DNA from: Helicostylum pulchrum
Lineage: Eukaryota; Mucoromycota; Mucoromycetes; Mucorales; Mucoraceae
Length of the DNA stretch: 64,000 nucleotides
Reading direction: 5' to 3'
Assembly: GCA_025677825.1 (NCBI GenBank)
Contig: JAIXMO010000009.1
Coordinates: forward strand, 124,001 to 188,000
In this document: piece by piece, positions 11,682 to 23,652 of the stretch
Layout: each line of letters starts with the position of its first letter
Numbering within the stretch: the stretch's first letter is position 1
The notes under the pieces: generated by a model
The model's database searches: none
Seen by the model: only the letters and a program-made list of their open reading frames with translations
What the model was told of the DNA's origin: nothing
Position numbers and translations under genes: made by a program

Positions 11682-12710
11682 ATGGTCGAAGCTAGTATTG
11701 AACAAACCTATCTTCCTCTTGGAAAGCAGTTAGCTGCCAATGGTAATATATATGCAAACTGAAAATTATTTTATGTGTATGCTAACAGAAACCGTATTAT
11801 AGAAAAGAAGACTCGTGATAAAGCTATCCGTTCTCTTCGCAAGTTTTTATCTAGCGGTACCAGTTTAAGTGATATGGAACTTTTCAAGCTTTGGAAAGGT
11901 CTTTTCTACTGTAAGACAACCCTTTTTTGCAGTTTGTCAATGACTCTCGTCTCATTAATAGATTTTTTTGAATGTGTGTAGGTTTCTGGATGTCAGATAA
12001 ACCTTTGATCCAACAAGCTTTAGCTAACGATCTTGGAGCACTTGTTATGGAAATGCCTGCAGCTAACGCCATTCCCTTTTTAAAGAATTTCTGGAAGGTT
12101 CACTGTCAAGAGTGGCATGGATTAGATAGAATCAGGTTAGATATATACAGAAATAAAAAGTTTGACAGGTGTAGCGTACAAAATCTCTTAACCAAATTTT
12201 GAAATGTAGACTCGATAAATATTATTTACTTTTACGTCGTGTCATCTACTTCTCTTTCCAATTTTTGGCTAGAGAGTCTTGGGATACTGTTTATCTTGAA
12301 GCTTATACTGATATGTTGATTGAAGGACCTTTGAGGTAAGAAAAAGAAAAAAAATTCTGGTTAATCGAGCAAAAATGAATTAAATTCAGTATTATAGTCC
12401 TACAGATAGAAAGAACCCTGATGCCATTAGATACCATATCATAGATTTATACTTTGAAGAATTAGAAAAGGTTTTAGATGATGTTCGTGCCAAGTTGGAA
12501 GACGATAGCGATTTAGACGTACCTATGGAAGAACTCAGCAGACCTTTCACCGTTTTAGCTAAAGAAGGTTCCACCAAGGTCTTAAGGAATAAGGCTAAGG
12601 AAGCTCTTAAAGCTCACGAAATGGAAATGAAGGCTATGGCTGAAGATTCTGGAGATGAGGATGAAGAACAAATCGAAGAAGATGATGAGGAAGAGGATGA
12701 TGAAGAGTAA
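11682..12710 (+). CDS. RRP1: rRNA-processing protein Rrp1/Nop52
   Basis: Nucleolar factor for processing of 27S/32S pre-rRNA into the large-subunit rRNAs. Start ATG at 11682 (MVEASIEQTYLPLGKQLAAN), then exons joined at CTACTG|TAAGAC-type boundaries. These give the family core [53 protein letters not shown] and YYLLLRRV. These blocks are the Nop52 domain in the usual order. The C-terminus is very acidic (DSGDEDEEQIEEDDEEEDDEE), common in nucleolar proteins. It is shorter than human RRP1 and similar in length to yeast Rrp1. At least four introns are present. Confidence 0.88.
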
Positions 12711-12886
12711 ACGAAAACAAAAAAAAAACAGCTCTTTATTTTGTACAAAAAAAAAATAAAAAAAAATAAATAAATTGTAATGCAAAAAAAAAACATTTAG
12801 ATTCGAGAAAAAAATAACTTTATTATAAGTAGTGGCAATACAAGATGGGGGATTAATTTACATGTTCTTTTTTTTTACATACGACT

Positions 12887-15430
12887 TTAGTCTTTTACGA
12901 CTTTTTCAGTCAAGGTGTCTTTAGTAGTAGTAGTAGGTTCAACAACATCCACAGTAACAATTTCTTCTGGCGATACTTCACTCTTCATTTGTTTTTGTTT
13001 ACGAACAGAGTAATGTTGAACAAAGCAAGAAGCGAGTAACCCTAAAGCAGACATCGGTGTAAATACAAACCAAATCAATTGGATAGCATCGACATACACT
13101 TGGATAGTAACCGCTTTAAATTCTTCAGGAAGTCCGTCATTGACAAAACTAGCAGACTGGATCACTGTTGCCGCTAATTCCGGTGACAGGACCTTGGGAA
13201 GATTTTCTGCCAAGTGAACGTTCAATACCGTAGAACCAATCGCTACAGTTTAATTATTTAGTCATCTTTTTTTTTTTTTTTTACATCATATATAAAAAAA
13301 CTTTACCCACTCCCAAGGCACCTCCGAGAATACGGCTGAAATTACCTAAACCTGTGACAACCGCTATATATAATTTTCTAGAGATCAATATTTGTTTCTT
13401 TTTTTTAAAAAAAAATATGCGCACGCAAAAACTTACCGATATCTTTAGGTTCCACAGACGCTTGAAGAGCAATAATAGTAGATGAAAACAAACAGCCGAG
13501 ACCTATTTGTCAAAAGTTAGAAAAGTGACAGAAAGAAAAAAAACAGGGTGATTTCTTCTTCTACTGCATTTACCTATTCCGCCAATTACAGTAACACCAT
13601 AAATTTCTAAAAATAAGATTAATTTTTTTAATCCCTTTTTTTTTAAAAAAAAAAAGAGGTCTAGACTTACGAGATATTGGTGTATGAGCTTTAAATAAAG
13701 CAAGAAGACCAGTACAAAGTGTTAATAACGTCATACCAATTATAATTCTACCATAAAAAATAAAAAAATTTAGTACACACATTTTTTTTTTTTCCTCTTT
13801 CACTACCACTTTACAAAGGTCGATAAACGCCTTTTTTAGAGATGAAGAACCCAGAAAAAGTAGAAAAAATACAAGTGACCATTTGCATAGGAATCAATCT
13901 AATACCAGACCACATGGCAGTATCGTTACGTACGACCTGAAAGTAAACAGGAAGATAATAAAGCGCAGCGAAAAAAGACATGCCGAAAAACCAATTGGTG
14001 GTCAGCACACTCACCACAGAACGGTTCTTGAATAATCTTGGAGGCATTAAAGGTTCCTTTGCATATTTGGATTCCACAATCACTAACAGACCAACTAAAA
14101 GTACAGAAAGCACTAGTGGTACAATGACAGCCGCAGAATTCCATGGGAACATTTGTCCACCAAAGTTAAGTGCTAATAAGAAGAGCGTGGAAAATGCTAA
14201 CACTATCACCGTACCTGCATAATCTACCCGTTTTAACTTGTCTGAAAGTTTGCCTTGCGGTGTAGGAAGTCGAAGGAAGAGGACTAATACTACTACGGCA
14301 ATAGCCCCAATAGGAAGACTATTTACAGATTATCAGTTGAGAAAGAGAGAGAACAAAACAAAACAAAAAAAACTTACTTGATATAAAAATTCCAACGCCA
14401 TGATACATAATCGGTAAAAGTTCCCTGAATCAAAAAAGATAAGATTTATGCGATATGAAAATATGTGTAAATAACTTACACCAATTAAAGGGCCGAATAC
14501 ACTTGATAAAGCAAAAACACCATTCACAATCCTAAATCAAAAACAGTTTTTTTTTTTTAGAATTTTAGAATTTTAGCGTAATACAACAAGTAAAAAAAAA
14601 TAAAAGGTTTACCCTTGGTAACTGCCTCTTTGCTCAAGAGGCACCAAATCTGTGAAAATAATAAAAACCTAAATGCATACACAAAAAAAAACCAGTTATA
14701 AAAACGCAGTAAAAAAAAATATTGGTGAAAAAATATATGTGTATATATACCATAGAAAGAATACCAGCACCACCTATACCTGCAATAGCTCTTGATACAA
14801 TTAACATGACCATATTCTATCATGTTGTTTAGTGTATTTTTTTTTTTTTTTTTTTGGTAATTTGTTTTTTACTTTAGCTGCTCCGCACAAAATTGATCCA
14901 AAAAGAAAAACGACTATACCGAAATACAAGATCACTTGGCGACCAAAGATATCGGAAAATTTAGAGAATAAAGGTTCTATAAAGTAAAAAAGAGGGTTCA
15001 GCAATAGATCTAAAAAAAAGGGGCACGCAAAGTCATCTTACGGAATGCGTCGAATGTTAGGATATAGGCAGTAGCTACCCAAGAAACAATCGACATTTGT
15101 TCAAAATCCGAGCCAATTTTTGGTAATGCAGTTGAGACGATCGTACTATATATTTTGACATTAATCAGTTTATAAAAAAATAGAAAGGAATCAAGGGGAG
15201 CCTTACCCATCTAAAGCAGCCAAGAAGAGTGCGATTTGCAGACCTATAAAAGTTAAAATTCGACCCACTTTTGCCTTCTTTTTTCTCTTTATCGTCTCCT
15301 CGGGTGTCTCTTCATCTCTTATGGTGACCTCAGTCTTTTCAGTAGAGATGTTCGGAGGATAAAGTACTTCTTGATCTAACGTAGAAGTGATGGATTCGTC
15401 TCGATTCGATTTTTCGAAAGTTTTTTCCAT
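12887..15430 (-). CDS. MFS transporter, DHA2-type drug:H+ antiporter family
   Basis: Membrane exporter of the 14-helix major facilitator group, in fungi usually moving drugs, siderophores or small metabolites out by proton antiport. The gene is cut by about nine short introns. Reading exons in order gives a charged cytosolic N-terminus, TM1 (FIGLQIALFLAALDG), then STALPKIGSDF...VSWVATAYIL. The loop PLFSKFSDIFGRQVILYFG is MFS motif A. Next is the antiporter motif C (SRAIAGIGGAGILSMVF), then RGSYQGIVNGVFALSSVFGP and many later helices. The C-tail is soluble and Thr/Glu-rich. The substrate cannot be predicted. No break was found, though some exons are only about 50-100 bp. Confidence 0.85.
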
Positions 15431-15690
15431 TTTTTTTATTAATTAAACAAAAGAGTAAAAAGAACAGAAATAGAAGTTTTTACTGTATTTAAACCAAGTG
15501 TTTTTTTTTCTCGTTTTTTTTTGATTGGATAGTTAGCGCTTTTCTTAATCGTTGAACAAAACGAACAAAAAGGATAAAGCAGTAGTACATTGCATCGCTC
15601 GGACTAACTAAAGACCGAAAAAAAAGGCACTGTTTTTTTTTAAAAAAAAAAAGTCATGAGATTAGAATCTCGCTATTTTATTACTATTTA

Positions 15691-17835
15691 TTACAATCTA
15701 GGCTTATTCAACTCTTTCTTTTCTTCTTCTAGTGCAGCATCGCGTAACACACGACGAAGGATTTTACCTGCGGGACTCTTGGGAATAACATCAATAAAGC
15801 GAACACTGCGGATCTGCTTATACGGAGTGACTTGATCTGCGACAAATTTCATGATTTGCTTGCCAACCTCGTCTGAAGGTTGTATGTTTTCTTTCAATGT
15901 TACATAAGCCCGTGGTAATTCCGTAGCTTGAGAGCTGTCGTAAATACCGATAACTGCACAATCTGCAATAATAGGGGATGTAAGCTGTATTAATAATAAT
16001 AAAAAGCAGCTGTTAGTTGATATAAAAATATTTGTATTCTCTCTCTCTCTCTCTTTACCAAAATGCCTTCTAATTCTGCAGGAGGGACTTGGAAACCTAG
16101 ATAGTGTATATAAATAAATTGGTCTGATGGTGTATATCCTTTTTTTTATGTTTACCTTTGTATTTAATTAACTCCTTGATACGATCTACAATGTAGAAAT
16201 GTTCATCTTTATCTACAAGAGCAACATCACCTGTATGGAAATATCCTTCACTATCAATACAATCCGCTGTAGCTTCAGGATTGTTAATATACCCCTACAA
16301 AGATATATAACATTTAGTTTATTTCTTATACATATGTACTTTTCTGTCCCCTTCCCCTCCCCCTTTTTTTTACAAACTTACCTTCATAATATTAGGACCC
16401 TTAAGCCAAAGCTCTCCTCGCTCACCTTGAGCAACCTCTGCATATAAATGATGTCAATAAGCATTTTTTTTTTTTAAAAAAATAAATAAAAAATAAAAAA
16501 AGTGCATAAAAACCTACCATTTCCCTGATCATCAACGATCTTTGCAAGCATATTAGCAAGAAGAATACCAGTGGAGCCATCAATGGTACGATCGGTAGGC
16601 TCGACAATAGCAGAAGGAGATGTTTCTGTTAAACCGTAGCCCTGCTTGATAATAAAATGAGGTAAGCGTGCCTTGACGGCTCTACTGAGATCTGCACTTA
16701 AGGGAGCTGCACCGGAGATACCAATTTTTAAAGAAGATAAATCGTATTTGGAAATAAGATCATGTTTAGCTAATAAAAGGTAAATGGGAGGAACAAGAGG
16801 AGCAAATGAAATCTTGTGATTTTGAACGGTCTCACAGAACTTGACAAGGTCGAATCGAGGCAAGATGTAGACGGGAAGGCCCCAGTATAAGGCAGTGTGT
16901 AAGATGGCGGTAAGGCCAAAGATATGGAAGAGTGGTAACACGCCAATCATACGGTCAACATTTTTATCAATAAATGCATCGTCCAAAGAAGTATATTGAA
17001 CAGTGTTGGAAGTAATATTGGCATGACTATTATATACAATTAAATTAGTTTTTTTTTTTTTTTTTTAGACAATTTCTGTTCTTAACCTACGTTGTCATTA
17101 CACCTTTACTCTTACCAGTGGTTCCAGAAGAGAAACAAAGATAGGCTACCTTTTCTTTGGCTTGTTGATGCGTGAGTTCATCGGGGAAGGCCTTACGGGT
17201 ACGAATTAAAGCGGTTTCGAAAGGTTGGATACCTTGGATTACTTTATCGCCAAAAACAAAGATATTCTTTAATTGAATACCTACGCGAGATGCAGCAGCT
17301 AAGGCGGTCTTGACATTTTCTTCGTGACAAATAAGTACCCTGGCTTTAGTTGTTTCCAATTGGTGGGATAATTCCTCTAAATTATAGTTTGGGTTGGCAG
17401 TTGTTGTGGCACCGTCTGTTGATTAAATAAAAAAAATATTAGCGTATGTTTTTTTTGGAGAGGAAAAAGAAAATTAAAGTTAGGGGTTACTTACTAGCTA
17501 CAAGAGAACCAAGAAGAGGGATAGAGTAATTATACTATAGAGTAATTTTAAAACAAACATTAGATTTTTTTTCTCTCTCCCTTTTTTTTTATTATTACCT
17601 GGTTAGGAGCGTATAAAGCAAGAACATCGTCTGTTTTAAAGCCACAAACGTCTTGTAAGCCAGCACCAAATCTAAGGACGGAATCCTTTAATTGTGCATA
17701 AGTAATGCTTCTGTTATCAAGCGCATCGATTAAAAGTGGTTTATCCTCGGGTGTTTTGTTCTTGTTGGAAAAGATGAATTGAATGATACCAGTTTTAGGC
17801 TCTTCAATAGAAGGAAGCTTAGATTTATAAACCAT
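15691..17835 (-). CDS. 4CL/luciferase-like acyl-CoA synthetase (AMP-binding)
   Basis: Adenylate-forming ligase that activates a carboxylic acid with ATP and transfers it to CoA. In motif order: the P-loop-like [77 protein letters not shown] and the catalytic-lysine motif [11 protein letters not shown] near the C-terminus. The protein is about 540 residues after roughly eight introns and begins [16 protein letters not shown]. It ends in -PRL, which resembles but does not match a canonical PTS1 (SKL). Many related fungal enzymes are peroxisomal. The substrate class (phenylpropanoid versus medium-chain fatty acid) is not evident, and fungi generally use these for fatty acids. Confidence 0.87.
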
Positions 17836-18986
17836 TTTTTATATATATAAAGATGGAGGGAAGAATAGGTGTTTTTTTTACCTTTGGAAAAAGCATTTTT
17901 ATAATAATTTAGAGTAGGTGTTACGAAGCGGACTTGGCTTTTTATGGTGGGTAAAAAAAAAACATTGTGTTTAAACACCAGTCGTCGAGCTCAGATAACT
18001 TTTTTTCTGATGCGATGGGAGTACAAAAAGACAGATATTCTACCAAAGAAGAAGTGCCTTTGTGAAATTTATTACTAAGGTGTGAATAAATTTGACGCTG
18101 TTTTATTTATTTTCGCTGCTTTCCTTGTCAATGCGTACCTGTAAAATTGAATGAGGGTATATTTTTTAATTAAATTAGTCACGGCAAAAAAAAAAAAGTT
18201 TGTTCTCTTAATACCTTACTATATCGTAACTTTACAAATTTACTGATGATTTCTGCTAGAATAATATTTAACCGCAACTCCTACAATTGCCCATTTACCG
18301 AGGGTCGTAGCAGTGTAGACCTGGTAAATGACAAAAGAAAAAAAAGTCTTCCGTTCCCCTCAAATGGTAACACGTTTCAATGTCGACCATGATCAAGTAA
18401 CTCCGAAGACCCCGTCTAACTACACACAATAGTCTCTTTGGTTCTGATTGCTCCAACGATAAGTAGTCCTGGTACTAGCAAATTACCTTCTTTTTTTAAA
18501 AAAAAAACTTGCCCCTTTTTTTTATCCTTATTTAGCGTGTCTATACTAAAGTGGATAATTTGAGTTGCCTTTTCTATTACTGTCATCGATCACCGCTTGC
18601 CTCGTGTGTGCAAAAAAGCAACTGCTTTTTTTTAAAAAAAAAGTACAGGGTAATGTAACGTCGCTAAGAGCTTCTTTTTATTTCAAAGTCTAGTGACGCA
18701 CAGTGGAGCTAACCAGTTTTTTTTTTTTTTTAAAAAAAAAGAATTATCCTTCCAATGAATGGGATCGTCAGCTTCTTGGTGTCACAAATACTTTCGAATT
18801 GGGAGATGGTCGCAGTTCCAATGTTCATCCGTTTTGGATATCTTCTGTTTTTCTTTGTTAATTTCTGTATCTGAACAAGCATACGAAAATTCTTTTCTTA
18901 TTTTTTTTTTCAAAAAAAGAAACAAAAAAGCTGTTTATTGTATCATCAAGTTAAATCAAGGAGTTACTAATAAAAAAAAATAAGGT

Positions 18987-19024
<38 letters not shown>

Positions 19025-19492
19025 AAATAAGACTGAGTTTTTTTTCTATAAAAAATACATGCCAAAATCGTTTGAGAAGACGGTCCAGGAAGGTTACCGG
19101 TAAGAAAAAGATGTTTAGAACCTTGCCCTCTATTACGCATACTTTTTGTTTCTTCTCGGTGATAAAGCATCGGTCTATAAAATGACTGGAAATATCAAAT
19201 TAAAAGTTAGCTAACAGTTATAAAACGTGTTTTGTTACGATGGTAATTCTTATAAGGACGTCTATTTTTTCACAGTAACAGTTGCTAAGCATTTGAACCT
19301 GAACCTCAACTCAGATTAGCAATGTTATTTGCCTCTATACAGGTTACCAAGCCTCTATAATTCATGTCTTTTTACCAATTAATAAAATTAATTATCCGTT
19401 TCATGTGTGACTCCAATTTTTATTTCACATAGTAAATAAATAAACAAAAATTCTTTTTTCTCTCCCTCTCTCTCTTTAATTTTTTTTTTATA
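17836..19492. other. Intergenic region rich in T/A palindromic tracts
   Basis: No supported gene in about 1.65 kb between two divergent genes. It contains several T-run to A-run junctions (near 18494-18508, 18626-18642 and 18717-18740) and a long T tract at about 18988-19021. A CT-rich leader near 19453-19480 immediately precedes the Sds3-like start. Short open frames here look random. Confidence 0.5.
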
Positions 19493-20936
19493 ATGTCACA
19501 TAATAATAACAAAGTGATGGAAGAAACAAGTATTACAGAAGATAGTAATAACAGTAACAATAGTCATAGGATTCAAACTAGGAGAACAAGTAGGTCAGCA
19601 CGATCAGTTTCACCTGTTATGGCGGACGAAGTATGTTCTCCTGTTTCTTCAGTAGAAGAAACAACGATGAATACGTCTAATGAAGGCCGTGTTACGCGAT
19701 CTCAATCTGTCGAGTCTAGTGGTTATGAAACGACTGACTCAAGAAAGAGAAAAAGAAAAGGAAAGAACGGCTCTAATAAAAAGCGAGCTGGTTCATATCA
19801 ACCATCGAGTCACACGATGAAAAGTGTAAACAATCTTCCTGCTTCTGGCAATGGTACACCCAAAGGGTCTAATAATGAAGATAGTGAACGTGAAACTAGG
19901 AACACCACACAAAGAATATCTAAAGAAGCAAGAGATGCAAAGAAGGCACAAAGAGACAAAGTTATTAAAGAACGGTACGGTTAATATCTTTACAAGCATA
20001 AATATTCATATTTTAATGTCTTGTAAAAAAAAAAAAAAAATAGACTTAATGAGCTGGATAAGCTTGAAAAGGCTGTCAAAGATGGTTCTCACTCAGAATA
20101 TCACAAGTTACTCTCCAATATTGAACAAAAAAGAAAAAACATGTTGCATGTAGCAGAGATGCGTCGATCACTTGCTGAGATAAATATATTAAATTTCTTC
20201 GATTCTCAAAAGAATGCAGCCTATTCACAATTTTATGTAGGTTTATTTATTTATTATTTATTATTTCGATGCTTGATTAACTTATTATATGTGTATACAG
20301 TGGGACAAGTTAGCTCTCCGACGATCCATGATTCAACATGTTCAACATAAAATTAATACATTGGAGCAAGAATACTATTCAAATCATCCTCAAAGTAATA
20401 TTACTCTCCATCCTTCCCCTTGTTACTCTAACTAATATATTCTTAATAGGTTCTTTAGATGATGAACACTTGTCAGAATGGGTCCCACCAGATAGACCTG
20501 CCATGATTAATATCCTTTTATAAATACACACACATATATACATATATCTATTAATAACAAACTAACAAAAAGAAATACCTATATTTTACCTTAACCTATT
20601 ACTATACGTTCTTTAACTTTAGGCTTATCAGAAGAAGACGCTGAAAATGACGTAGAATGGGCTAAGCAAGACCCAACCGAATCAGAGAACACAAACTCAT
20701 CATACCCTCCTCGTCCAACATCTCCTCCTCGTCCTCCTCCGCCACCACCACCGCCAACAACAACAGCAACTGTTTTACAAAATAAACGTGAATCATCACC
20801 ACCATTGGATATGTTAGCATCGCTGGCCGATCGTCAATACCAAAAAGATTTTCAACAAGAACCAACTGAAAAATCTTTTACTTTACCACCATTGAACCCT
20901 TGGCGATACGATCAACGACCAACATTACCCACTTAA
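19493..20936 (+). CDS. Sds3/BRMS1-like subunit of a Sin3-HDAC corepressor
   Basis: Likely chromatin corepressor subunit. The N-terminal about 140 residues are Ser/Asn-rich and basic (nuclear-looking, with RKRKRKGKNGSNKKR). The core is a predicted coiled coil typical of the Sds3-like family: RLNELDKLEKAVKDGSHSEY, then NIEQKRKNMLHVAEMRRSLA, FDSQKNAAYSQFYWDKLALR, MIQHVQHKINTLEQEYYS. The C-terminus is Pro-rich with a run of eight prolines (PPRPPPPPPPPPTT). Exons join at GAACG|GTACGG, TTTTAT|GTAGGT and CTCAAA|GTAATA. One further intron has no GT donor and is best read as a U12-type AT-AC intron (separate entry). Read without it, the frame stops seven codons into the intron. The family call rests on overall pattern, so Sds3 versus Dep1-like cannot be separated. 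Confidence 0.7.
20510..20607 (+). other. U12-type (minor spliceosome) AT-AC intron
   Basis: The intron starts ATATCCTTT, the exact U12-type AT-AC 5' splice site. It carries TACCTTAAC at 20587-20595, one mismatch from the U12 branch consensus TTCCTTAAC, and ends TATAC (AC at 20606-20607). The branch A at 20594 is 13 nt from the 3' end, inside the short distance U12 introns need. Splicing 20509 to 20608 keeps the frame (ATG ATT A|GT TCT TTA ACT). No GT donor exists nearby, and the unspliced frame stops within the intron. A competing AG at 20621-20622 would also stay in frame. Confidence 0.8.
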
Positions 20937-21600
20937 ACACCTCAGTACTCAGTTATACACACACACACACACACACACACACGCACGCACACACACACAC
21001 AAACACGTAAAAAAATAAAAAACCATAATATTTTTCTTCTCCCATTATTACTACTTGTTGATAAATAATAAATATAAGAGAACATATTTTAGAGAGAGAG
21101 AAAAAAAATAGGGGTATTTTAGCCGAGATATTCTATAGACACTACATTTTTGTTTCCCAAAGATTAGCTTTTTTTTCTTTTTGCATAAAATGACAAAAAG
21201 TAATGATCTGTTATATTTTTACTCCCATTTTGTACGGGAAAAAAAGTAGTGGTTCCTGTTCCGAATAGCAGAAAAAATATTAGGAGATATAAATCAATAT
21301 TACCCGCACAATGTATTGATAACTGAACTGCTGGAACAGCTCATACACGCCTACTGAAAAAAAAAATATCCTTTATTTTAGGAAGCGAAACTGTTTACTT
21401 GGAGACCCTTGTAAAACTATTCTGTAAAGTAACCTTCATTTACTATTCGGCCTGTGTATATCTCCAAAAGTTTCTTCGTAAATTAGCACAACTAAAAAAA
21501 AAAAGTAACTTCATTTATAGGAAGTATACATATTAAAAGAGTATTTTTTTAAAAAAATAGTTTTTATTATTATTATAATTTACTGTCAAGATAATATTGT
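20937..21600. repeat. Intergenic region with (CA)n microsatellite
   Basis: A CA/CG dinucleotide repeat with few interruptions occupies about 20955-21007 directly after the Sds3-like stop codon. The rest, up to the cofilin stop, is AT-rich 3' flanking sequence of two convergent genes. I see no gene in it. Confidence 0.6.
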
Positions 21601-22404
21601 TTAAGCAGAACGGTTAGCCTTCTCTAAAACGGCATCATAATCGACCTAATACAACAAGATATATATAAAAATTAACAAAAAGAGATCCGTTAAAAAAAAA
21701 CTTTGACTTACCTCAGAAGAATCAGTTCCTTGAACTTCAATAGCAATGCCAACTAATTGTCTACGAAGAGCATCCTTACTAGAGGCGTACAACATCTTTT
21801 GGCGAACCTTGGAGGTATCAGGAATCCTATTATATACATGTTAAGAGACGCGTAATATAAATCCGGAAACTATAACTTACCAGGAGTAGAAAGTGATCTT
21901 ATTTCTCTTACCCTCACCAGCCTTTTCAAATTCAAAGTCAAAGACAGCATAACGAGGCTCATCATCAGGAAGTTGAGACAAGAAATCGTTATACTCGGCA
22001 TCAGTGGCAGACTTTTCAACAACAATCTCCTTGTTATCAGCTATTTATATACATGTTAGAGTTAAAATAGCAAAAAAAAAAAAAAAAAAGAAAAAAAAAA
22101 GGCCAAGACAATATTTTGGCTTGGTATGGTAATACCAGAATGCTACTTACGGCTCAACTTGAAGATGATGTACTTGTACTTCTTACGAAGTTTAAGGTCT
22201 TGGTAAAGTTCAAGACATTCACTGTTTACTGCTACACCGGAAGACTACATAAGCAATGTAAGTTTTTTTTTTTTTTCATCACTTTTTTTTTTTTCATCAT
22301 CTTTCAATCTTGCAACACCCTTTCTTAGAAGGTAAACCTCTTATTGTGTTGTATGTACAGAGCCTTCTCTCTCTCTTTTCCCCCCGTATTAGACAACTTA
22401 CCAT
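21601..22404 (-). CDS. COF1: Cofilin / actin-depolymerising factor
   Basis: Severs and depolymerises actin filaments. Exon 1 is only the ATG (22404-22402) followed directly by GTAAGT. Exon 2 after TATGTAG supplies [20 protein letters not shown], the usual cofilin N-terminus including the regulatory Ser after Met. Later exons give [18 protein letters not shown], the [20 protein letters not shown] block, KITFYSW and [20 protein letters not shown], which is the actin-binding long helix (usually [15 protein letters not shown]). The C-terminus is [14 protein letters not shown]. The total, about 140 residues, matches the family. Four introns interrupt it. Confidence 0.93.
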
Positions 22405-23017
22405 TTTTTAAAAAAAGTTAATTATAAAAAAAGAAAAAAAATAAAAAATAGGTGTTTTTCGATTTTAAATAGCTTCGAGAAGCTAGGGAAAAGACGTCAT
22501 GACAAGTAAACCACGTGATGTTGGTGAAACTCTTCAGCATCATATTTTTTTTTTTACTTGTTTGAATATATGTGTAAGTAAATCAGTATCTTACATGTTT
22601 GTTTAGTTTCACCTTGTCCGTGTGTCAAAAAAACTGAAATTACATACTATAAGAAAGAAAAAATCTTTATCTGGGAAAAAAGAACGCTAAAAGCAACATT
22701 CATTAGTTGTTTTAAAATTATTAACCAGACAAGTTATACAATTTCGCTTAATCTTTTCTATATCCGTATACGATAGCATATAAATAGTACTTTGTTAAAA
22801 TATCATGGACTTATCCTCTTCCCGTGTACCTTTATTTAATTTACAAACTTCGTAATATCACTTAGAAAATGGTATCATCACTCACCTAAAAAAAAAAATA
22901 CTGGCTGTAATTGAATAAATAAGTAAATCTGATTGGAATAGCTTCTCCCAAAGTAAATTTTTTACTTTTTCTTTTTAGTTTAGGTGTACACTCATTCCTT
23001 ATTTTTTTTTAAAAAAA
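22405..23017. promoter_or_regulatory. Divergent promoter region of cofilin and ZCCHC10-like gene
   Basis: 613 bp separate two divergent start codons. A T/A-tract junction sits immediately before each start (22405-22417 and 22999-23018). One CACGTG-like site (CCACGTGATG at about 22511-22520) is present. No open frame resembles a gene. Confidence 0.4.
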
Positions 23018-23652
23018 ATGTACAGAACAGGACCTAAATTTGCCAACTCTTCCAAGAAGGCATCTACCGCAACACAGTGTCAAAAATGCTTAGAACACGG
23101 TCACTGGGTGAGGAATAAAAATAATATGGACATATGTATACGTAAGACTAATCTATTATATATAAATAGACTTATGAATGTAAAAAGGAGAGAAGTTATA
23201 AAGTTCGACCAACACGTACACAACAGTTGAAAAAACCAATTAAATTATATGCGCCAGAGTTACCTGAGGAACTTCAAGGTAATAAGCAAGGTTTAGCTGA
23301 TCGAATTTTGAAAAAGAAAGAAAAGGAACGTAGTAAAAGAAAGAGAAGGTAATATGTGATATACTTTGTAATACAATGTCATCTAAATATCTCGTCACTT
23401 TTTTTTTTTTTTGGTAGATATTCTTCAAGCAGTAGTTCTTCATCTTCTGGATCTTCATCTTCCGGCAGTGATAGCAGTAGTGGTAGTGATAGTAGTAGTG
23501 GTAGTGATAATGGCAGTGATAGCGATAGTAGTTCTGGGAGTAGCAGTGGTAGTAGCAGTGACAGCAGCAGCAGCAGCAGTGGAAAAGACAGAAGAAGAAA
23601 GCGTACTCGCTATAGTAAATCTCCCGATACCAAATCTAGAAAAAGGCGTTAA
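23018..23652 (+). CDS. ZCCHC10-like zinc-knuckle protein
   Basis: Small nuclear-type protein of 167 residues in three exons (23018-23107, 23170-23348, 23418-23652). The single CCHC zinc knuckle, CQKCLEHGHWTYECK, is reassembled only when the first intron (TGG|GTGAGG ... AAATAG) is removed. It matches the C-x2-C-x3-GH-x4-C knuckle of ZCCHC10, followed by the conserved SYKVRPTRTQQLKK. The second half is a Ser/Gly/Asp repeat encoded by AGT/AGC codons (SGSDSSSGSDSSSGSD) and a basic tail with SKSPDTKSRKRR. Such RS-like tails are typical of splicing-associated proteins, but the molecular role of the family is not known to me. Confidence 0.85.

Noticed and set aside
16135..16150. TATATCCTTTTTTTT on the plus strand
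   Set aside because: Antisense to the acyl-CoA synthetase gene, whose intron there has normal sense-strand splice sites.
21366..21382. ATATCCTTT followed by ATTTTAG, resembling another U12-type donor
   Set aside because: Intergenic between two convergent genes, no coding exons around it and no branch site.
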